Shown: one piece after another, positions 49,740-59,903 of the stretch
How positions within the stretch are numbered: position 1 is the stretch's first letter
How the letters are laid out: each line of letters starts with the position of its first letter
NCBI GenBank assembly: GCA_023251875.1
Contig: JAHEXY010000007.1
Span: 159,790-223,789, forward strand
DNA length: 64,000 nt
Direction: 5' to 3'
DNA from: Bacteroidota bacterium
GTDB lineage: Bacteria; Bacteroidota; Bacteroidia; JAHEXY01
Position numbers and translations under genes: made by a program
Notes under the pieces: model-generated
What the model saw: the letters and a program-made list of their open reading frames with translations, nothing else
Database searches by the model: none
What the model was told of the DNA's origin: nothing

Positions 49740-52700
49740 TCATTTCACTTGCACTCTTATTCCCTCTGAATGGGCTCCAAATTCAGGAGCATACATACAT
49801 TCAATATTCGTAATTCCATTTGAAAAATCCCCTTTGTGTGTTACCAATAATGGATACTCAAACACATAAGTTCCCTTAGGTAAATAAGAGAAAAAGAAAT
49901 TAGTTGAAACATCTAAAGTGCTTTCGTAATACCCCAATCCATCTTGGTATTTATATTGAGATAAAACATTCTCCGGTTCAAAGCAAGAAGCGCGCATATC
50001 TTTCATGTGAACATATTCCATCATACGATCAACGCGCAATTCAATTCTTACTTTCACTCTATCGCCTGGTTTTAATTTTGTTTTTTCATCAATTGGCGTA
50101 AGCACATTTCCTGCATCAGTAGTTTGTTCTAAAAATAATTTCTTCTCTAATTTTAGAGGTGTTTCATGTGGGGTGATTTTATCTAACTGCTCAAAGTATT
50201 GCCAGTAAACAGCCCCCCACCCTACTCCATCTCCTGTTTTTGTTACAGTAATATTTCCCATTTCAGGTTTTATTGCTGAGCTGTTCCATGATGTTTTAAA
50301 GTATCCAGTTCCGGCTTCTGTCTTAATATTTTTATCATTAGCGGGATCAATTTTTACCTCACCTAATTGAATAGTAACGTTGGGTTCTGTAGCCAGCCAA
50401 TTTGTTCCGGTAAGCAATAATGAATAGCAAGCTTCGGCTGTAGCTTTGGTGGTTTTCCAATCTTGTGTTTGTTTTTGTTTTAATAACCAAATGCGCAATT
50501 CATCAACAGCTTGTTTGTCTTTTGCTACTTCATTAAAAGCTTCTATCATTAAAGCTTGAGATTCTATTGGAGCTTCGTACCAATAATAACCTCCGTTAAA
50601 TTCTTTCCAATACATGCCCATTTCATCTGAATGCAATGCATTTTCTTTTAATGATTTTATGATATCTACGGGAGTTTTGCTGTCAGATTGCAATCTGTAT
50701 AAAGCCAAAGCCGTCATGCCTTGCAAATAACGAGCATTAGAAAGCCAATATTTATTAGCCTGATCTAAATAATAATTATAGGCTTCTTTATTTTTTGAGA
50801 CAACAGCAATATCTGTAAAATAAGATCGGGTATATAAATAATGAATATCTATTTGTGAGAGATTATTATTTTTTAGATCAACTTTATATTTCTTTAAATT
50901 TTCATAATCTTCTCTCATGCGGTTGTCGAGATAAAGTACCGCATCTTGAATCATGCTCCATGTGCTATTGTTTTCTCTAATGTTTTTTACGCCCAATTTA
51001 TCTAAATGCCCAAAACCGCAAACAATATGCTGAGTAATATATCTATCATCAGGCATGCCTTTAAACCAAGGCCATCCACCATTGGGAGCTTGCATTTGTT
51101 GTAGCTTTTTAAATGCAGTATTTAATTCGTTCGACATTTTATTTAAATCAAATAAAAGTGCAATGCGTTTTTTTCTTTCACTTTCATTTTTTGCATCCAA
51201 CACCCAAGGAGTTTCTTGCAAGAGAACAGTTTTTAAATCTTCATTTTTTTCAAGATTAGAAAGTAGTGCATTTTGATCGTAGTTTTTCCAAGAATCAAAA
51301 ACCTGTTTTATTTTAGGATCTGAATTGGCAATGTGTGTTGCCAAACTATTTGCATAATAACGACTAAAAGTTTGTTCAGCACATTCATAAGGATATTCCA
51401 TTAAATAGGGAAGTGCTTGTACGGCATACCATGCAGGATTGGAAGTAAATTCTAAAGTAAGATTGTGATTTTTTAAAGTGTTGACCCCTCCCGACCTCCC
51501 CGAAGGGGAGGAGGAATTAAGAAGTTTTTCAAACGTAAATGTTTTTGTTTGATTGCCTCTTATTGGCAATGGCATTGATTCTGTTACCAACATTCTATTT
51601 GTAAGAACCGGAATAGTCATTTCTTCTCCATCAGAGAAATTGCCTGATGTTGCAGTAATTCTATAAGCAATAGCTTGTACATTATCAGGAATGCTTAGCC
51701 ACCACGATACATTGGTGTTGCCATTTTTAGGAACGGAAAATAAGCCCTCACCCCGACCCTCTCCCAAGGGAGAGGGTGTAATTGGTTTCATAGTTAAAGC
51801 ATCAAATAATTGCAAATTGCAATTACCTTTTAAATCACTATCAGTTAGATTAGAAATTTTTGCAGTGAATTCTATTTTATCATTTTCTCTAAAAAAACGA
51901 GGAGCATTGGGCACCACCATTAATTCTTTTTGGGTTACCAATTCATTTGTAGTAAAGCCATAACGCAAATCTTTGGTGTGAGCAAAGCCCAGCATTTTCC
52001 ATTTGGTTAATGCTTCAGGAATGGTAAATGCAATAATTACTTCTCCATTTTCATTGGTTTGTAATTGAGGATAAAAGAATGCCGTTTCGTTAAAGTTGGT
52101 ACGGATTTTTGGTTCTGATTTTGCTTCGTGATCCTTCCCATCCCCACCTGCGTCAACACTTCCTTTTGTTGTAGAAAATACATTCCCTTTAAAAGCATTA
52201 AAATCATCTCCGTTTCCGATTTCCAATGTTTTCATTGGAGCTTCCTCTGCCATTGTTTCAATACCATTACTAACATCGTCTTTGTATTTTTTTGATGCGG
52301 TTTTAGGGCCACCACCGCTATAATAATTTCGCCCTCCATAAGAGCCATAATAACTATAGCCATACCAATTTAATTGCTCATAGGTATTGTATGTATATCC
52401 ATAATAAGGGTCATTGTATTTTTTATAAATATTTGAATTGTTGTATGAAAAATCTTGTCCTGAATAATTGCTAAGTGTAGTATAGTAATTATTAAGAATA
52501 TTAAAATTAAAAGCATTTACTTTAAATTCATCTAAAGACGCATCATATAAAGTAGCCAACATTTCAGCAGCTATTTTATCTCCATTTTTACCTTTAATTT
52601 TTATTTTCCACTCTTCTTTTGCTCCGGGTTGGAGTTTATTTCTAAAAGTTTCAAAACGAATATCTAATTCTTTATTGGTAAATGGAACATTTATGTTTTG

Positions 52701-55700
52701 TGATTCCGTATACTGTCGATTGTGTTTTATAAAAGTATAATGAATCACAAATCCTCCTCTATCTTTTTCTTCAATGGGTATTGAAATTTTCTTTTGCTCA
52801 TTATTTAAAGTAAGCCATTGCTTATTTACTATTTCTCCTTTTTTCTCTACTTCATACAATACTTTTATATTTTCTTTAGAGCCTATTACAAATTCAGCAT
52901 TTTCTCCGGGTTCTCCATTGTCTTTTGTACATACAAACCAATTTGTGGAATTATCAGGAATGGCTTTATCTGCTGTAGAAAATACCGTAAAATAATTTTC
53001 GAGTGTAATTACTTCTCCAAATTTATCTTTGGTAGTAATTTCATATTTATAAACTCCGCTTGTCCATTTTGCAATATCTTTTAAATCAAGCTTTGTACTT
53101 TGTGCTGTATTAAAAATTTGATCCAATACTTTTTTTTCTTTTGCCCAATTTTGCATTTGGTTTTCGTTATTGTATTCATCAAAGGGAAAAGCGGTGTAGT
53201 ATTCGTCTTTACTTAACATCATTTGATCCGGCAATTTCCATAAGCGAGACCTAAATGTTTTTTCGGGAACACTAATTTTATATACGGCAATATTTCCTTC
53301 TGCAGCTTCCGCTTCTCCATTTAAATTGGTGGTAGTAATTTTACAATCTTGCTGTTTGTCTTTATTTAAAAAAGCAGCAATATCTGTACTTACTTTTAAT
53401 GCTTGATAACTTACCGAAACAGATTGCTCTGCACTGTGGGTTTCTCCATTTAAATCGGTAACATCAGCATAAATGGTATAAGTATAAATTGGTTTTTGTG
53501 TTTTAGTAATACTCAAATCAGGTAGGGCTTTAAATGTAATATCAAATTCTCCTTTTTCATTTGTGGTTGCATTTCCATTCGAAATTTCCATTTCAGGTGA
53601 AGATGGATACGCGCCCCGCCACCAGCACCAATAGGGGTACGATGCATTACGCACAACACGATACTTCACCTGCGCATCGGTAAGCAATGCGCCTGAAAAA
53701 GCTTTTGCAAGTCCGGTTACCTTTACATCTTCATCTAATTTATAGCTCCCTTTTATAGGATTAAAACTTACTTCAAACTTGGGCCGTTTGTACTCTTCAA
53801 CAGAAATATACATACTGCCACTTTCATTTTTAATTTGCATTTGTCCGGTTAACACTCCGCTTGGCGCAGTAAATGATCCGCTAAAAGAACCATAGTCATT
53901 AGTAGTAAATGTTTGCTCACTTACTTTTTGATAATTTACATCAAGTAATTGAACCGTAGTAGAAAAATTAGGTTTGATTGAATTTTGATCACCGTTTCTA
54001 TCTAAAATAATTCCTTTGAAATAAATAGTTTGGCCGGGCCTATAAATAGCCCTATCAGTAAAGAAAAAGGTTTGTACATACGCAGTTTGTTTTTGAGCAT
54101 AAGGTTGGTATTGATAAAAAGACTTAGAAAATAATTTTTGATTTTGAGAAGTAAATTCAATTTCAAAATTTCTGTAATTATTACCTTTTGAAGGAGGAAT
54201 TGTAAAATGACCTTCGGCATCACTTGTAAAAAATGCTCCTTTTATATGATCATAAGCTCTGTTTTTGTAATTGTATTGGTCATACCAAATTTGAGATTTA
54301 ACAGCAACAAGCGGACTACCATCTTCTCTATTCAACGTATAAAAATCATATACCCCAGTTTTATCATTATAACGATTGATATAGGCAATATCGCTTACCC
54401 ATGTTGCAGAATAAGCAATGGCATCTTTTTCGTTTTTAAATTTTTTATCAGTGGACGCGAGTATTACATATAAGCCCGAGACCAATTCTGGCATTTTTAT
54501 TTCTACTAAATGCATTTGGTAATCGCCTTCATTTTTTATTTTAACTGCCCAACTTTTAGTTGGAGATAAAGAATTATAATAATTCATTACCTCATCTGTA
54601 TTATACGTTTTCATTAAACTCTTATATTTATCAACATCTACAGCAGCTACTTTTATAAAAAGTGAATCGGCATTTTGATGTGTAAGTATCGTTCTAAATG
54701 CTTTATTAGGAGCATTTACTTCTTCTGTTTGAAATGAAAAATATTTTTTAAGAATACTTTGTTTGAGCACCTCACAATTCTTTGCACCCTGAGTATCTTT
54801 AAATTTTTGAATGGTAGATTCACATACTTCTAAAGCTTTCTTTTTATGCCATTGGTATTTGGTATTGTTTTGAGCATTGAATGTATTGCCTTGTTCATAA
54901 TAATAAGTCGCTATTAAGAAAGAAACATTAGCAGAAGCAAAATCTTGATTGTATTTTTTTTCTAGGGAAAGTAAGGCATTCAGATACAAACTATCTTTTT
55001 GAGTAAGACCGGAATGCATTCTCACAAATTTTAGTCTCTCTAAATCAACATCAATACTAGCACTGGGATTAGTATCGTTTAAATGAAAAGCAATTAGTTT
55101 TTGAAGATTAAGAATAGCATAATATTTTAAAGATAAACTGTCTTTATTTTCAATTTTTACATTACAGAATTCTTTGGCAGGAAGAAAATAATTTTCTGAA
55201 TTTAAATTAAATTGATAAACCGGACTTGTAATATCCGGTTCTTCATCGTTATAGAAATCAATCGCTCTATGAGCCACGAAATCAAATAAACTTGGCCTGA
55301 GTTTTCTCGACTCCGGAAGCTTAAGAGAGGGAGCATAATTATATAGTAATACCTCATCATAAATATTTAACGAAGTGTTTTTTAATTTATCTTCTTCTTG
55401 TAATGAATTTTGGTATTGATGAATTACTTCTGCAATTATTTTTTTTAAGTCCCAGGTTTTTATATCTGTTTCGTCAAAATTTACGGTAGTGCTTCTTTTG
55501 TAAAAACGGTAGCGGTTATTTTGATAATACTGCCAATACATTTCAGCAAGCATGGAATGCAATATAGGTTTGATTGGATATACGGCAACTTCAGACTCTT
55601 TTTGTAATTCAGCAATCATTTTTTCATGAGAATCTTCTTCTATAAAAGCAGTAAACTTCATTTTATACATAAAGGCTTTTATAAAAGCCGATGAATTATT

Positions 55701-55925
55701 TTTGATTTTCGCATCCGCATAAATTTGCGTAACAATATCGAGAGCAGATTGACTAAGTCCTTTGTTTTCTAAAGAGTCTATTTGTTTCCAATACTTAGCA
55801 TAATCATCATTGACTTTAAAATTTATTTTTTCAGTTTTTTCGCCTTGCTGAATTACCAAAGCAAAACTTGCTGCAAAAACAAACAAAAGGGCAAATATTG
55901 AAAGTGATTTTTTCTTTTTTGACAT
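49740..55925 (-). CDS. Alpha-2-macroglobulin family protein (MG domains, thioester)
   Basis: FFTDRAIYRPGQTIYFKGI; thioester-type YPYECAEQTFSRYY; 2061 aa. Confidence 0.95.
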   Translation of the reverse strand: MSKKKKSLSIFALLFVFAASFALVIQQGEKTEKINFKVNDDYAKYWKQIDSLENKGLSQSALDIVTQIYADAKIKNNSSAFIKAFMYKMKFTAFIEEDSHEKMIAELQKESEVAVYPIKPILHSMLAEMYWQYYQNNRYRFYKRSTTVNFDETDIKTWDLKKIIAEVIHQYQNSLQEEDKLKNTSLNIYDEVLLYNYAPSLKLPESRKLRPSLFDFVAHRAIDFYNDEEPDITSPVYQFNLNSENYFLPAKEFCNVKIENKDSLSLKYYAILNLQKLIAFHLNDTNPSASIDVDLERLKFVRMHSGLTQKDSLYLNALLSLEKKYNQDFASANVSFLIATYYYEQGNTFNAQNNTKYQWHKKKALEVCESTIQKFKDTQGAKNCEVLKQSILKKYFSFQTEEVNAPNKAFRTILTHQNADSLFIKVAAVDVDKYKSLMKTYNTDEVMNYYNSLSPTKSWAVKIKNEGDYQMHLVEIKMPELVSGLYVILASTDKKFKNEKDAIAYSATWVSDIAYINRYNDKTGVYDFYTLNREDGSPLVAVKSQIWYDQYNYKNRAYDHIKGAFFTSDAEGHFTIPPSKGNNYRNFEIEFTSQNQKLFSKSFYQYQPYAQKQTAYVQTFFFTDRAIYRPGQTIYFKGIILDRNGDQNSIKPNFSTTVQLLDVNYQKVSEQTFTTNDYGSFSGSFTAPSGVLTGQMQIKNESGSMYISVEEYKRPKFEVSFNPIKGSYKLDEDVKVTGLAKAFSGALLTDAQVKYRVVRNASYPYWCWWRGAYPSSPEMEISNGNATTNEKGEFDITFKALPDLSITKTQKPIYTYTIYADVTDLNGETHSAEQSVSVSYQALKVSTDIAAFLNKDKQQDCKITTTNLNGEAEAAEGNIAVYKISVPEKTFRSRLWKLPDQMMLSKDEYYTAFPFDEYNNENQMQNWAKEKKVLDQIFNTAQSTKLDLKDIAKWTSGVYKYEITTKDKFGEVITLENYFTVFSTADKAIPDNSTNWFVCTKDNGEPGENAEFVIGSKENIKVLYEVEKKGEIVNKQWLTLNNEQKKISIPIEEKDRGGFVIHYTFIKHNRQYTESQNINVPFTNKELDIRFETFRNKLQPGAKEEWKIKIKGKNGDKIAAEMLATLYDASLDEFKVNAFNFNILNNYYTTLSNYSGQDFSYNNSNIYKKYNDPYYGYTYNTYEQLNWYGYSYYGSYGGRNYYSGGGPKTASKKYKDDVSNGIETMAEEAPMKTLEIGNGDDFNAFKGNVFSTTKGSVDAGGDGKDHEAKSEPKIRTNFNETAFFYPQLQTNENGEVIIAFTIPEALTKWKMLGFAHTKDLRYGFTTNELVTQKELMVVPNAPRFFRENDKIEFTAKISNLTDSDLKGNCNLQLFDALTMKPITPSPLGEGRGEGLFSVPKNGNTNVSWWLSIPDNVQAIAYRITATSGNFSDGEEMTIPVLTNRMLVTESMPLPIRGNQTKTFTFEKLLNSSSPSGRSGGVNTLKNHNLTLEFTSNPAWYAVQALPYLMEYPYECAEQTFSRYYANSLATHIANSDPKIKQVFDSWKNYDQNALLSNLEKNEDLKTVLLQETPWVLDAKNESERKKRIALLFDLNKMSNELNTAFKKLQQMQAPNGGWPWFKGMPDDRYITQHIVCGFGHLDKLGVKNIRENNSTWSMIQDAVLYLDNRMREDYENLKKYKVDLKNNNLSQIDIHYLYTRSYFTDIAVVSKNKEAYNYYLDQANKYWLSNARYLQGMTALALYRLQSDSKTPVDIIKSLKENALHSDEMGMYWKEFNGGYYWYEAPIESQALMIEAFNEVAKDKQAVDELRIWLLKQKQTQDWKTTKATAEACYSLLLTGTNWLATEPNVTIQLGEVKIDPANDKNIKTEAGTGYFKTSWNSSAIKPEMGNITVTKTGDGVGWGAVYWQYFEQLDKITPHETPLKLEKKLFLEQTTDAGNVLTPIDEKTKLKPGDRVKVRIELRVDRMMEYVHMKDMRASCFEPENVLSQYKYQDGLGYYESTLDVSTNFFFSYLPKGTYVFEYPLLVTHKGDFSNGITNIECMYAPEFGAHSEGIRVQVK
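51485..51513 (-). repeat. Palindromic repeat within the alpha-2-macroglobulin ORF (1)
   Basis: cccctcccgacctccccgaaggggaggag, read as SSPSGRSGGV. Confidence 0.85.
51745..51778 (-). repeat. Palindromic repeat within the alpha-2-macroglobulin ORF (2)
   Basis: ccctcaccccgaccctctcccaagggagagggtg, read as TPSPLGEGRGEG. Confidence 0.85.
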
Positions 55926-55992
55926 AACTTTTTTGATTAATGTTTTATATTAGATGCAAAGGATAGTGAAATTCCATAAGGCAATTGCAAAA

Positions 55993-56031
55993 TACCTCTC
56001 CCTAACCCTCTCCAAAGGAGAGGGGAGGTTT
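55993..56031. repeat. CTCTCC/GGAGAG palindromic repeat, intergenic
   Basis: acctctccctaaccctctccaaaggagaggggaggtttgg. Confidence 0.85.
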
Positions 56032-56067
56032 GGAATAAAATATTCCAATCTTTCAATTTTTAATGTT

Positions 56068-57123
56068 TCAATTCACAAAAGAAAACATCCTCTTCCACCT
56101 TATCCTACTAAAAAAACTCCCTTCATTATTAAAAGAACACAGCACCATTACCATTTTCCCTACAATATGGTTCTCGGGAACAAAACCCCAATAGCGTGAA
56201 TCAGCCGAATTATCACGGTTATCTCCCATCATAAAATAATAATTCATCTTAAAGGTATAGGTTTTACATAGTTTATCGTTGATGTATATATCTTTACCAA
56301 CAATTGCAATTTTATTGTTTTCATCGTCTTCGATTATTTTTTTATACAATACTAAATTATCTGTTGTGATAACAATGCTATCTCCTTTCATAGGAACATA
56401 AATTGGGCCAAATTCATCAATACTCCATGGATATTTTTTATCATACGGAAAAATAAAATCATGCGGATCGAATGGATGAGCAATCAGGCTTATGCTTTTA
56501 ATAAATTTTTGAGATTTTAATACTTCTGCAGCTGGCGATGTCATGGTTAAAAGCCAAGAGTTTAATTCTGATGTTGGTCCACCTTCTGTAATGGATAAAC
56601 GGTTTAACAAAGTGTCAGCAAGGTTGGTTCCATCTGTTTCTACCTTATATTGAAATTCAGCATGTATGGGCGTTTCTGCTGCTATGCTATTGATAAATAT
56701 ATTGTGATTCTTAATTTTTAATGTATCACCGGGAAGGGCAACACATCTTTTTACAAAATAAGTGCGTTCATCAACCGGATAATCTTGTTCAACGGGATAA
56801 TTAAAAACTACCACATCATTGTGTTTTATTGTTGAAAAGCCAGGCAAGCGATGATAGCCCAATTGAATCCAATTTAAAAAAGAAGGAATATTGGTATGTG
56901 GAATTATTTTGTGGAATAGAGGAAGTGAAAGAGGAGTAATAGGAGTTCTTGCTCCATAATTGAGTTTGCTTACCAATACATAATCACCGGTAAGTATGGT
57001 GTTTTCCATTGAGGAGGTAGGAATGGTAAAAAGATCAAAAACAAAACCACGAATAAAAATAATAATCACAAATGCAATCAGGATTGCTTCGAACCATTCG
57101 CGGGTTGGAGATTTTTTAGACAT
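56068..57123 (-). CDS. lepB: Signal peptidase I (paralogue 1)
   Basis: PTSSMENTILTGDYVLVSK; YFVKRCVALPGD; MGDNRDNSADSRYWGFVP. Confidence 0.95.
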   Translation of the reverse strand: MSKKSPTREWFEAILIAFVIIIFIRGFVFDLFTIPTSSMENTILTGDYVLVSKLNYGARTPITPLSLPLFHKIIPHTNIPSFLNWIQLGYHRLPGFSTIKHNDVVVFNYPVEQDYPVDERTYFVKRCVALPGDTLKIKNHNIFINSIAAETPIHAEFQYKVETDGTNLADTLLNRLSITEGGPTSELNSWLLTMTSPAAEVLKSQKFIKSISLIAHPFDPHDFIFPYDKKYPWSIDEFGPIYVPMKGDSIVITTDNLVLYKKIIEDDENNKIAIVGKDIYINDKLCKTYTFKMNYYFMMGDNRDNSADSRYWGFVPENHIVGKMVMVLCSFNNEGSFFSRIRWKRMFSFVN

Positions 57124-57205
57124 TGATTCGTTGTAAAATTGAAAAATTACGAATTTTAAGACTGATATTACAACAATATCAAATTAAATCTATTCTGTTA
57201 TAATG

Positions 57206-57270
57206 TGTCATGCTGAAATAAATTCAACATCTTTTTATATGTAAAGATTCTGAAACAAATCCAAAATGAC
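57206..57270. repeat. Imperfect palindromic repeat between the two lepB genes
   Basis: GTCATGCTGAAATAAATTCAACATC...GATTCTGAAACAAATCCAAAATGAC. Confidence 0.6.
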
Positions 57271-57325
57271 TCTTTCCTTATTTTACACTAACTATTTTTC
57301 AATCTTCCAATTTTTAATCTTTCAA

Positions 57326-58567
57326 TCAATGTATAAACGAAAACAATTTTCTCCAACGTATTTTGTGTGCAATATCAAACCATGAATAATTGGGATCAAT
57401 AGAAAGCCAAACAAATACTGCTTTGCCTACAACATGATCTTCGGGAACAAATCCCCAAAAGCGTGAATCGGCAGAGTTGTGGCGATTATCTCCCATCATA
57501 AAAAAATAGTTCATTTTAAAAGTATAGGATGTTGTAACTTTATCATTAATATAAATGGCGCTGTCTTTTACTTCTAATTTATTTCCTTCATACAATGAAA
57601 TTAAACGCTCGTAAATAGGTAAGTTATCTAGCGTAAGCTGAACGGTTACATCTTTTTTAGGCACAACCAAAGGTCCAAAATTATCTTCTGTCCAATTGTA
57701 ACGTGCATCATGTGGGAAAATAGGATTGATGGCTATTGGATAATAACCTTTAGGTGCATCATGCCTTTTTACATCTTGAACAATAGAATAGGTTTTAATA
57801 AAATCGAGATTATTCTTGGTGAGCGTTAACGAAGTATTATAACCATCATTCTGCACCATGCCTCTTTCAGTAATATCTTTTTCTAATAATCTCTCAGGAT
57901 TAAACATTTCTCCTGCCGTTTTTATATCGTAAGTATATTGTGCATTTTCTGCAAGATCGGCAGGTTTTCCATTAATGTATAAAACAGCATCTTTTACTTC
58001 CAGGGTATCACCCGAAACAGCAGTGCAACGTTTAATATAATTTTCTCTTTTATCAACCGGGCGAACCACAATTTCATAGCGATCGTACAATTGTTTACGA
58101 CCTTCTGCTTTTCCAAATTGCATTTCAAATTCTCTTAATATTTGATAATAACTTTGGTTTTGTTGTTCCACTACAACCGTATCTCCTTCTGGGTAATTAA
58201 ACACCACCACATCATTTCTTTTTATGTCAGAAAATCCCGGTAGGCGATAGTATGGCCAATGGATCCATTCTAAATAAGCTTTGGTGCTTGTTGTAAGAGG
58301 TAGCGTATGATGCGCAAATGGGAAAGCAATGGGCGTATTAGGAATGCGAGGCCCATAACTGACTTTGCTTACAAATAAAAAATCGCCAATTAATAATGAT
58401 TTTTCCATTGAAGAGGTAGGAATGGTATAGGCTTCAATAAAAAAAGTTCTAATAATAGTGGCTGCAATTACTGCAAAAACAATTGCATCTACCCATTCTC
58501 GAACAGGGCCTTTTTTCTTTTTAGGTTGCTCATCTGTTTTTTTCTTTTGCCAGAATTTTAAGTTCAT
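57326..58567 (-). CDS. lepB: Signal peptidase I (paralogue 2)
   Basis: PTSSMEKSLLIGDFLFVSK; YIKRCTAVSGD; MGDNRHNSADSRFWGFVP. Confidence 0.95.
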   Translation of the reverse strand: MNLKFWQKKKTDEQPKKKKGPVREWVDAIVFAVIAATIIRTFFIEAYTIPTSSMEKSLLIGDFLFVSKVSYGPRIPNTPIAFPFAHHTLPLTTSTKAYLEWIHWPYYRLPGFSDIKRNDVVVFNYPEGDTVVVEQQNQSYYQILREFEMQFGKAEGRKQLYDRYEIVVRPVDKRENYIKRCTAVSGDTLEVKDAVLYINGKPADLAENAQYTYDIKTAGEMFNPERLLEKDITERGMVQNDGYNTSLTLTKNNLDFIKTYSIVQDVKRHDAPKGYYPIAINPIFPHDARYNWTEDNFGPLVVPKKDVTVQLTLDNLPIYERLISLYEGNKLEVKDSAIYINDKVTTSYTFKMNYFFMMGDNRHNSADSRFWGFVPEDHVVGKAVFVWLSIDPNYSWFDIAHKIRWRKLFSFIH

Positions 58568-58582
58568 GTTTTTTTAGTTTTT

Positions 58583-58610
58583 GTTTCTCGCAAAGTCGCG
58601 AAGACGCATA
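58583..58610. repeat. CTCGCAAAGnCGCGAAGnCGC repeat left of the GxxExxY gene
   Basis: tgtttctcgcaaagtcgcgaagacgcat. Confidence 0.8.
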
Positions 58611-58614
58611 AAAA

Positions 58615-59007
58615 TTAAAGATTATTTACAATTCTTGTTATTCCATTTTTAATTAAGGGCTCATTAAAATTAATTAAAAGCCCGAGTTTGCAATTTGTTA
58701 ATTTCAAATAAGTCAACAACTGTTTAGGATGAACGGCTGCTATATTTTCTACTGACTTAAGTTCAATGATTACCTTGTTTTCAACAACAAGATCAGATCT
58801 GAAACCTATTTCCATTTTAATTTCATTCCAAATAACAGGAATTGGTTTTTGTCTTTCAACTTTAAGCTTATGTTTAATTAGTTCATGATGCATTATTTCT
58901 TCATAAACGGATTCTAAAAGTCCGGGGCCTAATTGCGTATGAATTTGATAAGCAACATTCACTATTATTTTTGAAAGTTCATTTTCAGTCATATTTTTTT
59001 CTCGCAA
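58615..59007 (-). CDS. GxxExxY protein (PDDEXK_3-like)
   Basis: GLLESVY; RSDLVVENKVIIELKSVE. Confidence 0.9.
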   Translation of the reverse strand: MREKNMTENELSKIIVNVAYQIHTQLGPGLLESVYEEIMHHELIKHKLKVERQKPIPVIWNEIKMEIGFRSDLVVENKVIIELKSVENIAAVHPKQLLTYLKLTNCKLGLLINFNEPLIKNGITRIVNNL

Positions 59008-59020
59008 ATATTAGTTCTTT

Positions 59021-59114
59021 TTCTCGCAAAGGCGCGAAGTCGCAAAGGTTTATATTTTGTATGTACTATTTTATTATTTCTTTTTTTTCTTAGCGCCTCT
59101 GCGCCTTTGCGAGA
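59021..59114. repeat. CTCGCAAAGGCGC inverted repeat pair right of the GxxExxY gene
   Basis: ctcgcaaaggcgcgaagtcgcaaagg ... agcgcctctgcgcctttgcgagag. Confidence 0.8.
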
Positions 59115-59117
59115 GAA

Positions 59118-59849
59118 CTAGCTAATTACCGAATCAGCCAACATTTCCTCCATTCCAAAAACCCCTTTTTTATCCCTCACCCATTCGGCCGCCATTACAG
59201 CCCCCAATGCAAATCCTTTACGGTTATGAGCAATGTGTTTTATTTCTATATCGTCAATATCTGAAAAATATCTTACAGTATGCGTTCCAGGAACCTCATC
59301 TGTGCGAATAGAATTAATCAATAAATCATTTTTATTCTGTGAGGGTTCGTTTACCCATTGGCGTTTTGAATGAAAATATTCTATTAATTCTTTAGCCAAT
59401 GTTATACCTGTTCCACTGGGTTTATCTTTTTTATGCACATGATGAATTTCGGTAATATCAGCATCATAACTCGCACTATAATTATTCATCATTTTAGCTA
59501 AATATTTATTGAGTGTAAAAAATAAATTTACTCCCAAACTATAATTAGACGCATAAAAGAGTGTTTGATCCTTCATTTTACACTCTCTAATTATTTGATC
59601 CCATTTATCTAACCAACCGGTTGTGCCAACCACAATGGGCACATTAACGTTAAAACAATAATTAATATTGCTTATGGAAGTTTCAGGGGTGCTAAATTCA
59701 ATGGCTACATCAGCCTTTTTTAAATTGACATCTGTTAAATCTTGTAAATTTTGGTCATTAATTTTTAATACAATTGAATGTCCGCGCTGCAAAGCAATTT
59801 TTTCAATTTCTTTGCCCATTTTTCCATAACCGAGTAAAGCAAGTTTCAT
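59118..59849 (-). CDS. dapB: 4-hydroxy-tetrahydrodipicolinate reductase
   Basis: LALLGYGKMGKEIEK; VVGTTGW; EIHHVHKKDKPSGTGITLA. Confidence 0.96.
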   Translation of the reverse strand: MKLALLGYGKMGKEIEKIALQRGHSIVLKINDQNLQDLTDVNLKKADVAIEFSTPETSISNINYCFNVNVPIVVGTTGWLDKWDQIIRECKMKDQTLFYASNYSLGVNLFFTLNKYLAKMMNNYSASYDADITEIHHVHKKDKPSGTGITLAKELIEYFHSKRQWVNEPSQNKNDLLINSIRTDEVPGTHTVRYFSDIDDIEIKHIAHNRKGFALGAVMAAEWVRDKKGVFGMEEMLADSVIS

Positions 59850-59903
59850 GAGTTTTTTTTTAATTAGACACGAATTTCACAAATTAACACGAATATTTTT
59901 TGT

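Noticed and set aside
55954-56199. 81-aa ORF
   Set aside because: Translation of an intergenic CTCTCC repeat plus antisense lepB sequence.
56068-58567. Two adjacent signal peptidase I genes as something novel
   Set aside because: Both have complete S26 motifs, and paired lepB genes are common in Bacteroidota.
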